Assembly: GCA_947646735.1 (NCBI GenBank)
Contig: CANTFK010000412.1
Span: forward strand, 1-64,000
Source: Peronospora farinosa
Lineage: Eukaryota > Oomycota > Peronosporomycetes > Peronosporales > Peronosporaceae
Direction of reading: 5' to 3'
Length of the DNA: 64,000 nt
The first letter of the stretch is position 1. Each line of letters starts with the position of its first letter. The position numbers and the translations under genes are program-made. The notes beneath the pieces are model-generated. The model was not told the DNA's origin and did not search any database. It saw nothing but the letters and a program-made list of their open reading frames with translations. Below are positions 9,702-19,429 of the stretch, piece by piece.

Positions 9702-12491
9702 ATGAGTGGAACACACGAGAGCGAGCGGCTGCACTCGACGGTGCGGCTTAACCAGTTTACTCTGCAATTTGAAGACCTCGTGCTAGAGAAGACATACCAA
9801 GCGGAGCTTCACCCACGCAAGAAAGCGTTGTGGCTGCGCTCGCTGCTGCCAGCTGCAGCCTCTCAAATTTTATTCGCATTGGCCGATGGTCTCGATTTTC
9901 CTATTGAAAATTTGCTGCTTACTGTCCCAACTCGAGTTTTTCTTGCAGTAAGTTATTTTTTTACAATAATAACATAAACTATTAAATATTCTAACAAATG
10001 TTTACTGTAGATGCTCCAAGTTGCAATGTGGCTGCTAGTTCGCTGGGATCTGGTACAAGTGAAGGAACAGACAATATTAATGGTATCAGTAGCTAGTGGT
10101 TTTCCCACGTTGTTACTGTATACTTTGCAACGAACCTGTCTTTGTCAATGGGTACCTCATCTATTATACTGCTTGTGTATATCTTAATTTATATCTTAAT
10201 GGTGACATTACTTATTGTGTCTCTAGGATGCGTTATTTGTGACGTTTGGACTGTCATTCTATACAATTCCCAAGGTGACACCATTGGGTTATGTGTCATC
10301 TTTTTACGGCAGTTGGGCGACGACTGCATTGTATACTATGCTCACATTTGTGATTCGACCTTCACCAAGACAAGGAGAAAGTGTACTGGGTATTTTCTTC
10401 TTAGTGCCCATGGTCTGGGTCTTCAACACTATTGCTTACTATTCCGAGTGCAATTCTCGGGAACGGTTCGCTTTGCGTCGACGTTTACACCGTGAAAGTA
10501 TTACTTTAGCGGTCGCGTGTACGTCTGCAAGAGGTGAAGCTATGCAACAAGGTGGAGAGGACGATGGGGGATGGCTCTTGTTGCATACTGTGTCTCTGCG
10601 TGGAATGTTAGCCGCCAATACCGATAGTACTGCGTCTTTTATCGTCGCTGTGATACTATGGGGAGCTTTTACGCTAGGTAGTTGGACATCGCTCCCCGAC
10701 ACGTTAAAATTTGTTGATGAGGCCACTGGTTGGGCGTGGTTTAGTCACTGTGCGGGTGTGACGGTGTTTCTTCTGGTGATGACAAGGCGGCTTCGGTGGC
10801 TGCTGGTGGTGCCAGTTTTTGGTGCGTTCTTGTTGTGGGTAATGTCGCTGGCTATGCCGGCATCCTGGATTATTATCTCGGCTCATAGTATGGGATACGG
10901 TCTGTTGCTGGCTTCCGTGGTTATTGCCATGGGCGTATTTGGCTGGTTCGTATGTGCATGGAAAGAGCTTGTGTCTTTCCTGACACGATCTTGCTTCTTG
11001 TATCCTCAACTTCAGGCTGGTATGGAAAGGGAATATCCGCTGCTTGTGCGGATTGTATCCGAGCACACGGCTGGATTTGATCCTGAAATTTTGTCGGCAC
11101 GGGTCCCGACAATGATTGCAATTAATTCAATGGGCAAGCAAGCATCGGAAACTACTGTAATTTCGTCACAAAGAGTGGAACAGAAAGAACCCACGCGAAG
11201 TGCTCTAAATATGAAGCAGCAAAAAGTAAAAACGGAAAACATGCAACTCCAGAAAGCAAGTGAGAATCAAAATCCATCTACGGCTAGCAAATGCCAGGGA
11301 CCTAACTCTGTTCTGGAAAGGACCGCAATTTTGGCAGATTCATCATCAGAACGCCAAGATACGATGGTAACCACTGACACATGCTCCGATTACAAAATGA
11401 TTTCGGTCTTGCCTTCTTCTAAGCCGGGAAAGTGCTTCTTCTGCTCTAAAAACGATGCAGAGCATTTTGTGCCTGCTTGCGGAATGTGGGGAAAATGGAC
11501 CTATTGGCGAATGAATCAGCAGCACAACGTTTCAACATCTTCAAAAAGAGCGGTCATCTCGAAAGGCACAATTGCTGTTTCGATGTGCACGTCCTACTGC
11601 GATCTTCAAAATGCCAAGTCCCAGCTTGAGACTCGTGTTCAAGATGAGAAAAAGAAGAGCGCTGATCTCATGAAAAAGCTTGCAGCATGCGAAGGATCCG
11701 AACAGATACTGTCGCTGGAAAACGTCAGTTTAAAGGCAGAGCTTTGTGCAATGGAGGAGAAACACGCGGCAGATCTACGGCGACAGGAGGCGCATCTCCA
11801 AGAGAAAATGGAGGCTGTACAGAAAGAGGCGAATCGGCTAGCCCACGAGCATAAACTGCAGGTCAAAACTAGTGCAGCAGCCCACGCTGCTACATTGCAA
11901 AAGCGACTTGCGATTAGCGAGCTTCTCATTCAGGAGGCTGATAATGGTGTCCAAATTGCCAATGAAGAAGCAGCAGAGTTGCGCTTGAGTCTTAAGCGGA
12001 GGGAAACGGACATAGCTGAATGGAGAACCAAAGCTAATGAACTTACGAAACAGCTATCGAGCATGGAACTTCAGCTACAGCATCAGTCACAGAGCAGACC
12101 ATCTCTACTTGTCGGTTCCTCAGCGTTGGATTCCTTGCTCGCCTTTACGGCAAGTGAAGGGTCAGTGAATGTTTCACCTCTGGCATCGCTTCATACGCTT
12201 CAGCCGATTGGACGTCTACCATATGCACAATCGCTGGAAATTGAAGGCCTACGGGAGTCTAGCAGACAGTTGCATGAAGACGTGGACTATTCGAAACGAT
12301 GGCGACTTCTTCAGAGTTCTGATCCGAGCAGAAGAGGCGGTACACAGTAAAATTGATTGGGTCACTAGCAAAGATAGCTTTGGCGTACCAGGAAACTTGA
12401 ATCAATGCAGCTTGCTGAGGAATGGATGAAACTTGTCAAAGATACACTAGAATCATCATCCGTCCAGTTCAACCACTATAGTCACGACTGA
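9702..12491 (+). CDS. Multi-pass membrane protein with C-terminal coiled coil (four exons)
   Basis: Exons 9702-9947, 10011-10151, 10227-12346 and 12392-12491 join in frame to about 868 residues. Introns 1 and 2 (63 and 75 nt) have good GTAAGT/GTACCT donors, and intron 1 has a CTAAC branch site. The 45-nt last intron is short, but splicing it restores an open frame (KLESMQLAEEW) after what would otherwise be a stop at 12348. Residues 50-420 hold roughly eight to ten hydrophobic segments, including PVFGAFLLWVMSLAM. A polar region with a cysteine cluster (KCFFCSKNDAEHFVPAC) follows, then a coiled coil of about 200 residues (from around 11600) rich in E, K, Q and A. I do not recognise a family; a membrane-anchored scaffold is a guess. 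It is the main intact gene of the left half of the spacer. Confidence 0.8.
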
Positions 12492-12705
12492 GCAGCCTCT
12501 TGAGTGCATTTTTTTCGATCGGGTTCGTAGCAGAATACGTCTAGGCGACGCGGTTCATTCAACATTGGAAACCACCATACTATTGCCGGTGCTGGGCTTA
12601 ACGCCGATGGTACTTTCCGACGTAGTTGATCGATCTCGTGTTGAAGTTTGCCATTATGGAAGCCCCTCGCTTCACACTTGTCATCACTGCTGCGCTTTGA
12701 GTCTT
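12492..12705. other. 3' flank of the membrane/coiled-coil gene
   Basis: Short non-coding-looking stretch between the last exon and the mitochondrial-like insertion. No feature seen. Confidence 0.5.
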
Positions 12706-12978
12706 TTGTGGTTTAGGATTAATTGGTGCTGGTATTGGTATCGGTAACGTTTTTGGTTCTTTAATTATAGAGTTAAATAATTTTTATTTCTTTTGTACGA
12801 ATTAATTTTTGTACAAAAAATTACTAATTTAGTAAATTATGAACAATTTTTACGAAATAATTCTAATTTAAAAATTAGGACTTAGTCATAATATAATTAT
12901 ATCAATTCCGAGTAAGTTTAGATTCAAAATAAACTGTTAATAGATAAAAATTTGAAAAATTTAACTTTAAAAAAAACT
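12706..12978 (+). other. Nuclear insertion of mitochondrial DNA (atp9 fragment plus AT-rich tail)
   Basis: 12715-12768 reads GLIGAGIGIGNVFGSLII, the central glycine-rich helix of mitochondrial ATP synthase subunit c (atp9). In oomycetes this gene is mitochondrially encoded. The frame closes soon afterwards, and the next 200 bases are over 80 percent A+T by eye, unlike the neighbouring nuclear genes. Only part of the subunit is present: the N-terminal helix and the loop carrying the conserved arginine are missing. I infer a short NUMT, with its exact ends uncertain because AT-rich mitochondrial and intergenic sequence look alike. Confidence 0.65.
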
Positions 12979-13467
12979 CCACGGGTGTGGTCCAACGTTT
13001 GGCAAGCAGCGCATACGTGCAAGCTAAGCTACCAACTGTTATTTTGAGCTTGCGGGTCCGTAGGTTTCACTTGAATGCACAAAGCGCATATCGGTCGCAA
13101 ATATCCGCCCTTTGCACTCAAATCCCGCTCCCACGCCGATGCTCGTGCAAAGTTTCAAGAAGGGTTTATTCGTGTAATTTATAAAAAGGCGAATAAATGA
13201 AATTAGAGACGATACAAAACAATCTGTCTGGGATGCGACTTTGGACACAACCTATGACAATCATAAGTTAAATACATCCACTTATTTCGAGCTAGTCGTT
13301 TGATTGGTACTAAATAGATACCAGTCATTTTTCATTGATCAGAATTTTCGAAGAAAATTTAAGACGAGGATATAATAGTTCGGATAACCTTTTTGTGCAA
13401 AAAGACCTATTTATTAGTACATGTTTACAATAGTAGCACCAACCAAACCAATCGTTTCCACGTGGTA
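12979..13467. other. Upstream region of the BED/hAT-derived gene
   Basis: Non-coding sequence. Short open frames on both strands (for example 12987-13184) have no coding character. It should contain the promoter for the gene starting at 13468. Confidence 0.5.
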
Positions 13468-15594
13468 ATGGAGACCAATCGTACCTTTCCTCCACCGCTA
13501 TTAAACGCACCTCGACGTCCTCGTGGCCGTCCTCCAAGTCGTTCTTGGGCCTTCTTTACGACCATCGTAGAGCCTCAGAAGCAGCCGTCGGCTGTCTGTC
13601 GCCACTGCAATCAATTAGTGTACCACCGTCAAAAATGGGGTCAGGCACGTTCCCATTTGATGAAATGTCCCCAATTTCTACGCTTAATGGAAACGATACC
13701 ATCCACTGAGGTGCCAGAGTGGTACTTCGCTGAGACATGTCGACGTCAAAATGTGGGAAATCGAAACAAGACCATGGCTATTCCAAGTTTTCAGAATCAG
13801 ATTTCGACTCAGTCTGTATTAGCTTTTGACATGACAATGGTAAATGGGGACCATATGGCAATGGAAACTGGGGACCATATGGCAATAAATAATGGGTATT
13901 CAATTAATTTGGTAGAATTGGAAAAAAACGTGGCAATGCATTTGTTTACGACGATAGCAATGGAAAAATTATTTGTAGAAAAAATGGAGTTTCCATTTTT
14001 ATTGCAAGCTGTCCAAGCTTGTAATCGGGATTTTGTACTACCAACCCAAGAAAAAATAATGACGGAGCTACTGGATCGCTGTTTTGAAAGCGTGAAAGAA
14101 AGAGTGGACGATTTTTTCAAAACCGGGTTGGTGCCAGTGACACTGTCGTTAGAGGCTGTGGCAACATCAAGCTCGAAGAAAGATTGGGTGGTGCGTTACA
14201 TGGCCAGTTTGGAAAAGTGTCCCATGTATTTGGAGTCTGTCAATGTTCTATGTAGTGAAGAGCAACGAGTTGACGTGGAATGGAGTGTCAGAGATGTGGC
14301 ACGGGTGGTCGAGAAGTTGTCATGTCCCGTTGCAGGGTGCGTCATACCCTGTTCATCGCTAGCAAGCCAGCGGACGCGAGAACTGCTAGAAAAGCAATTT
14401 CCAGCCATGTACTTTTACGGATGTATGCGAGATGCCTTGTGGTCGCTTGTTCAAGACATTTTTACAGATAATGATGCAACAGATAAAGAGTGTAGTATCT
14501 CGGTGCCATTTACTCAGGATTTTCAACAATTTGCACTGGAGTGCAAAGATTTGGAATTTTTCCTGCCGATCCAAGCAAACAAAATCAACCTAGGCGAGAC
14601 CATCGGGAGCAGCATCAACGTCATGCATGTAACTGCGCGGCGGCGCTTAAGTATTAAAGAGGCCTTTACCGCTATTCTCCAAGCTGAACCCTTTCTGGAT
14701 GCTGACAATGTCTTGAACCAGCTCTTCCTTTCAGGTTCAAATGAAGCTAGCTATGATGAGTCGCGATACCCGACCGAAATTGAGCATTTACAGAACCAGC
14801 TTGCCAAAATTTTGCGCAATCCACAATTTGAAGTGAAGCTACGCAAGTTCTTAGACGTGCTGCGACCTATTTACAGGCTACTGGAATTATTGGGCGATGG
14901 CACTGATGCGACTTCACTGCTCATCTCGGAGGTACATTCTTCTTTCTCGAGGCTTGCGCAGCAGTTTGCATCAAGTACACTACTGCAATCAGAAGAGAAG
15001 GAGACTTTGCAACAGCTTGTCCGACATCACCAGGAGAACGTTTTGGGTTCGGCTCACGTTTTGGCCAACCTTTTAGACCCCGTGCTGCTGGGCGAAAATT
15101 TACCAGTGGACACGATGGAAAATGCAGAACAAAAGCTGATGTCTTCGCTCCGTGTCGATGGCACTTGTCTCTCCGAGACTGACAAAGAAGCATTGTATGC
15201 TCAATATATGGATTTCAAGAAATTCGCCTTGAACCAGAAGACCAACAAGGCAGAGACTCGCGATTTTCGCACACTGAAAGAGCGGAAGAAATCCCCCTTA
15301 CAATTTTGGTTTGCCGATGGTGCCAAGTGGCCTGTGTTGCAGGCTATCGCTTGCCATATCTTTGTTATGCCTGTGTGTGCGGCTAGTTCAACACGTGTCA
15401 TTTCTGATGCAGGTGTAGCACTACACCCCATTTGTCAAAAGACAAGTTTTTCAGCTGATAAACTAGTGTATGTGCGAGTCAACACACATCAACTGCATGT
15501 GGCTGAGGTGGCTGGGAGCTCATTAGTGACGGAGGCGCAGAAACCTCAAAGGAAAAGTATTGCTAACGACATTACGGCTTCAATGGTTGTATGA
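13468..15594 (+). CDS. BED zinc finger / hAT transposase-derived protein with AT-hook
   Basis: An uninterrupted 708-residue frame. The ATG at 13468 is used because the open frame upstream of it contains no ATG. Residues 16-23 (RRPRGRPP) are an AT-hook. Residues 27-68 form a BED-type zinc finger with ligands near C44, C47, H63 and C67. The long middle region is helical with no motif I recognise. Residues 607-676 (SPLQFWFADGAKWPVL, then ASSTRVISDAG) resemble the C-terminal dimerisation domain of hAT transposases. I did not find terminal inverted repeats or an 8-bp target duplication around it. An intact frame without transposon ends, among decayed neighbours, suggests a domesticated transposase acting as a DNA-binding protein, but an element with unseen ends remains possible. 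Confidence 0.8.
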   Translation: METNRTFPPPLLNAPRRPRGRPPSRSWAFFTTIVEPQKQPSAVCRHCNQLVYHRQKWGQARSHLMKCPQFLRLMETIPSTEVPEWYFAETCRRQNVGNRNKTMAIPSFQNQISTQSVLAFDMTMVNGDHMAMETGDHMAINNGYSINLVELEKNVAMHLFTTIAMEKLFVEKMEFPFLLQAVQACNRDFVLPTQEKIMTELLDRCFESVKERVDDFFKTGLVPVTLSLEAVATSSSKKDWVVRYMASLEKCPMYLESVNVLCSEEQRVDVEWSVRDVARVVEKLSCPVAGCVIPCSSLASQRTRELLEKQFPAMYFYGCMRDALWSLVQDIFTDNDATDKECSISVPFTQDFQQFALECKDLEFFLPIQANKINLGETIGSSINVMHVTARRRLSIKEAFTAILQAEPFLDADNVLNQLFLSGSNEASYDESRYPTEIEHLQNQLAKILRNPQFEVKLRKFLDVLRPIYRLLELLGDGTDATSLLISEVHSSFSRLAQQFASSTLLQSEEKETLQQLVRHHQENVLGSAHVLANLLDPVLLGENLPVDTMENAEQKLMSSLRVDGTCLSETDKEALYAQYMDFKKFALNQKTNKAETRDFRTLKERKKSPLQFWFADGAKWPVLQAIACHIFVMPVCAASSTRVISDAGVALHPICQKTSFSADKLVYVRVNTHQLHVAEVAGSSLVTEAQKPQRKSIANDITASMVV

Positions 15595-15738
15595 ATCCTG
15601 TTTGTTAGGGTGATAATAAACTGCTGTGGAAAAACCGAAAGTATTTGAAGATTTTTTCAACTCAAGCTCAATGTTGTCGAATAACTGCAGTCGAGTGGAA
15701 TGTTTTTCAAAAGACGTTACAATGGCTTCGACGTATAA

Positions 15739-15954
15739 CGTACCACTTTAAGTCTTAGAACATGTAGAATTCTACACCAGTGGCTGCAGGCTAATGAAAC
15801 AAAAACGTTATTGCCAGAGAAACGGTACGTTTTTCTCATTGAACGTAAAGGTTGGGTGAGTTCATTCAGACGACAATACTTTTTGAATGAAGTGGGTGGT
15901 ATCAAGAAATCTGCCAAGGACAAGAAACTTTTTTGTTCTATAGCCGTCGTCTAA
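15739..15954 (+). other. Open fragment of a lost gene (no start codon)
   Basis: Seventy-one open codons follow a TAA at 15736, with balanced composition and a stretch such as FLIERKGWVSSFRRQYF. There is no ATG at its head, and upstream sequence in this frame is closed. It could be an exon or a relic. Not recognised. Confidence 0.35.
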
Positions 15955-16060
15955 CTCGTTCATAGCCCATGAGTTTATCATGTTGAGGTGGTTTCAAATT
16001 GAATTCGGTAGTACAGATCGAAGATAAAAGGGAGAGGCCTTTTTCAGGAGGCAGCGCAGC

Positions 16061-16285
16061 ATGCGACTAGAAGAAGAGCAGTCTACCGGATATCCCCGGG
16101 TGCTTGGGGCATCGAAAAAGTTTCGAATTTTCCTGCACCAGAGTCAGTTCTTACCTTCAAGATTGCTAGAAGAGCAGAACGACGATCAGATCAGGTACTT
16201 GTTGCTGCAGATCACACAGCTCAAGCAGGTTGGTAGCTCAATTAGAGTACGCAGGAACTTTTTGCTACTTTTTGCTGTCAGGTAG
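16061..16285 (+). other. Short open frame, uncertain
   Basis: An ATG-initiated frame of 74 codons starting MRLEEEQSTGYPRVLG with a helical middle (LLEEQNDDQIRYLLLQ) ending at a possible splice donor (CAG/GTTGGT, about 16227). It might be the first exon of a lost gene or a relic related to the fragment at 15739-15954. No downstream exon could be matched. Confidence 0.25.
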
Positions 16286-17456
16286 TATCCATTCGGAAAT
16301 CGTAGAGTGAAACTGATTCCATGGTCTAATTAAATAAATTTCTACGGCCCTACATTGAATCTTATTGAAATTATTAGAATGTAAATAACGAGATTTGCTA
16401 ACTAGAAACAGAAATGTTAGGGGTTATTAACCGAAATGTGATGCATGATGGGACGACTTAATGTAAATTGTCACAATAAAATGGAGCTTTTTATAGCTTT
16501 CTTTTCGTAGTACATTTGTTATATTATTTGTAATGATGTTTTGTATAGTCAAACCCGAAAAGTAAAGTATAGTAGAATTAATGTCAATAATATGTAAAGT
16601 ACTGATACTAAGTAACAACATGCTCATAAATAAAATGTATTTGTAGCTACATGCCATACGTATAGTATACACCTATGTATATAATTTATATTGTGGCACC
16701 CATTTTAATTTTTCAATGAAGTGGTCTTTTGTTATAATTCTAATCTTGCGGTATATTCCTTTTATTTTCGGCATTACTGGTTCATATTAGCTTTTATCTT
16801 TATATAGTAAATGGACAGAGCTACATTTACAGTTTTATTGTGGGTCAAAGCCATTGATCGATCACCAGTCCTTACCTCCTACACCACCGGCCTTTGATGA
16901 GATTAAACAGAGCAACAAACTGGTGGGTAAAAAGCTTCTAGAATCAGGAGTATACAAAGTAGTCGAATGTCGTCACGCGGTCGTTCATGTTGAGGTTGTT
17001 CCTGATGGTGAGGAATCAACATTGAGACCATGCCATATCCCGAATCCCTCTTCGAAGCAAAGATCTGGCATAGCAGCGCGTAGATCACCGCCAAGCTCTG
17101 CACAAATTCAGTCGTCACACCAGTTGTTAGACTCTCCTCTAAGTTGACAGACAACGCTTCTCCGCGTACCCGTGATCTAAGAGTAGTCAGTCTTTTTTGA
17201 TCTCAACTTTCTACCTGCATACACGAAACACTCTCCGTCAGACGGACAGCGTATTCAACAACCTTTCGACCTGAAAACATCATACATTAGCCATTAGCCA
17301 TTGTCCATGCGAAAAGAACCAAAGCGTACACGGAGCAGAAAAAAGAAAGGCGGAGTACTTGAGCTGTACGCAAGCATCGCAAATTCTAGAGAACGCCTGG
17401 TCGTACTCGTCTCCGCCCATCAGCGGAAGTAGAAGTACAATCTCGATAATGGAGGC
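16286..17456. other. AT-rich intergenic region with relic frames
   Basis: From 16286 to 16850 the sequence is strongly AT-rich with no coding signal. A plus-strand frame at 16854-17147 has ordinary composition but no recognisable domain and may be a relic. The remainder up to 17456 shows nothing I can support. Confidence 0.45.
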
Positions 17457-17705
17457 GTGCAATGCTCTGACAGCGCTGCGTGGAGAGATCTTAAGGGCGG
17501 TAATGTTCTTCTTGACGTCACGCTCGTGAGTACGGATTTGGAAATGGTTTTGAATCTGGATTTAGGATCGTCGTCAGAAGAAAAAGTTGATTTGGAGTGT
17601 CCTTGCCCGACATGCAGAGATCGATTCAGATGTCCTGGTGCTATAATCGCCCACGCTGAATGGCACCGTGCCGAACTTGCTTGTCAAAGGAATAGAGCGA
17701 ATTAG
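17457..17705 (+). CDS. Small ORF with kinase-loop-like and C2H2 zinc finger motifs
   Basis: Eighty-two codons. Residues 10-20 (RDLKGGNVLLD) look like the catalytic loop of a protein kinase, and residues around 48-70 (CPTC, then F, then HAEWH) form a C-x2-C-x12-H-x3-H zinc finger. The kinase part has no DFG segment after it, so this is not a functional kinase. Possible readings are a chimera of two relics, or chance similarity of the first motif plus a genuine C2H2 finger. The upstream sequence offers no matching kinase N-lobe. Confidence 0.35.
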   Translation: MQCSDSAAWRDLKGGNVLLDVTLVSTDLEMVLNLDLGSSSEEKVDLECPCPTCRDRFRCPGAIIAHAEWHRAELACQRNRAN

Positions 17706-17773
17706 ATGTAAACACTACCGTTTGCGCTTCCGTGTAATACTCCCCCAGAGTTGCCTCATTTTGTATCGGCGAC

Positions 17774-18061
17774 TTACAAGAAGACATACTCGCTTTCTAA
17801 GTGAATCACTGCTTCTCCTAGTATGGTAACATCAATGCAAACAATACTGGAGCTCACGACAAAGTCGCGAAGAATATCTTTCTGGAGAAACAATCCATTC
17901 ACGACCAACGGAAGCGAGATCAAGATGACCGGCAAAATCCCAAACTCGTCATATCTATCGTCAAACTGTAGATTGCACCCTGCGCGAGCAGTGCAATAAA
18001 GAACGCATTCAAGACCGTCAGGAACATGACTGCAACATGCCACGCATTGCATGAAAACCAA
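17774..18061 (-). other. Open frame with hydrophobic middle, uncertain
   Basis: Minus-strand frame of 95 codons with a cysteine-rich start and a hydrophobic stretch (LPVILISLPLVVNGLFL). It could be part of a membrane protein relic. Nothing nearby supports it and the opposite strand is closed. Confidence 0.2.
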
Positions 18062-18292
18062 GGTAGATGAATCTCGAGCGATTCAGGCAACACACCACTT
18101 CATCGTGGTGCCGGGTGCTTCTTGGAGCTCAAGACACGCATGACAATGCGGAAGCTGATCGTAAGTAATTCAAGTCCTGCATCACTTTTCAGCATTCCTT
18201 CATTATATGCCTCCCGTTCGTGTTCCACTTCTTCATGTTGCGTATCAAATCGGTTTATAACATTTATCTAACGCGTTGTCGACAGCTTCAGT

Positions 18293-19265
18293 TTGTCAAG
18301 TACCTGCCTTGTCTTTAGGCGCCTCCGGCTCCGGCTGCAGCGGCCAACCTCGCTCCGGCCACCAAGAAGCCAGAGCCCATGCCGACATCCCCCAAGCCTT
18401 TCGTTAAGCAGGCGGCTTCTACACCGGTCCTCTTGTAGCCCAAGTCACGACAGCGTGGGCCCAAGCAGCTTGTGTCTCCCAAGTCTACTACTCGCCCGCC
18501 ACCAAGTGACCAGACGACGGTCCCGTCCAATGCTAGCTCAGCTGTCTACTAACCGGCTTGGGTGCCGTCGGTACCATCCCTGTCCCGCAGCACCGCCCTC
18601 AGCCGGTTGCTCACCTTCGCCTTGCGGACGCAGAGCGACGGACGCATGAATGAAAGTCACGGCCGCGGTACATTGGATAGTATGCCGTCTGATGTGTCGC
18701 CGCTCTGGAAAGCTCTGGGTACCCGATAACTTCAGCAACGAGTGTATGGACGGTAAGATGCCATAACGTTTCCCCAAGCCGAGTCGCCACCATTGTCGTG
18801 ATTGCGTTCTGTTGTCCTGCCGCCCGTATGTGAACCACAAGATTCAGGTGCTGGCCTCATTCGGCTACGGCAACGCGCAGCAGTGATGCTACCGTAATTG
18901 TATCACGGCCCTACAGATGAAAGCCAACACGACGCTCGCTGACGTGTTTGCGCAACGTCGAGGCCCCGTCAACCGCTCCTTGTCTGGTCAGGAGAGCTAC
19001 GATGTGCTTGGTGTGTCTAAGGACGCTTCCCTTGTGGTGATCGTTGCTCAGTACAAGAAGAAGTCGCGAGTGTTGGATCCCACGAAACTTGAGGATCAAA
19101 AGACTTGAAAAGATTAACGACGGATACCGCAACTTTCAGGATCCTAAGGCTCGCGGTCGCGACGAGTCAGGTCGCTCTCGTGATTCGAGTCTGCTGGGCA
19201 ATGACCCGTCCAGCCACTTCGTGTTGGACATGATCAGCGGAGTGGCAGGTCTGCTTCCGCCTTTT
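18293..19265 (+). pseudogene. Decayed FYVE zinc finger / J-domain gene
   Basis: Three consecutive pieces on the plus strand. At 18320-18540 there is a low-complexity proline/lysine/serine linker (PMPTSPKPFVKQAAS). At about 18715-18910 there is a FYVE-type zinc finger with the entry WVPDNFSNEC and the signature RHHCRDC, interrupted by a stop near 18765 and another near 18886. At 18917-19165 there is a J-domain with SYDVLGVSKDAS and later EKINDGYRNFQDP. The catalytic HPD is replaced by DPT, and the frame shifts near 19100. FYVE fingers bind phosphatidylinositol 3-phosphate on endosomes and J-domains stimulate Hsp70; here both are damaged. The coiled-coil remnant of the right arm follows in the same orientation, so they may have been one long gene. 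Confidence 0.7.
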
Positions 19266-19429
19266 TAAGCTAGGTCGTCGTCAAAACTGTCGTCGCTGCA
19301 CACGCAGTGTGTAATGTTGAGTCGAAGCTCATCCCGGACCTGGGTTTTCTTGTGCCTGTGCGTCACTCACTGTACGTCGTGTAACGAATCCCCGCCAAAT
19401 TTCATTGCGTCGGTCATGAATCCTGTCTC

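Noticed and set aside
13393..13467. Upstream start for the BED/hAT-derived protein
   Set aside because: The open frame there contains no ATG, and the ATG at 13468 directly precedes the conserved part.
18315..18650. Arginine/serine-rich and glycine-rich frames around 18.3-18.6 kb
   Set aside because: Shadows of the low-complexity proline/lysine linker of the FYVE/J-domain remnant.
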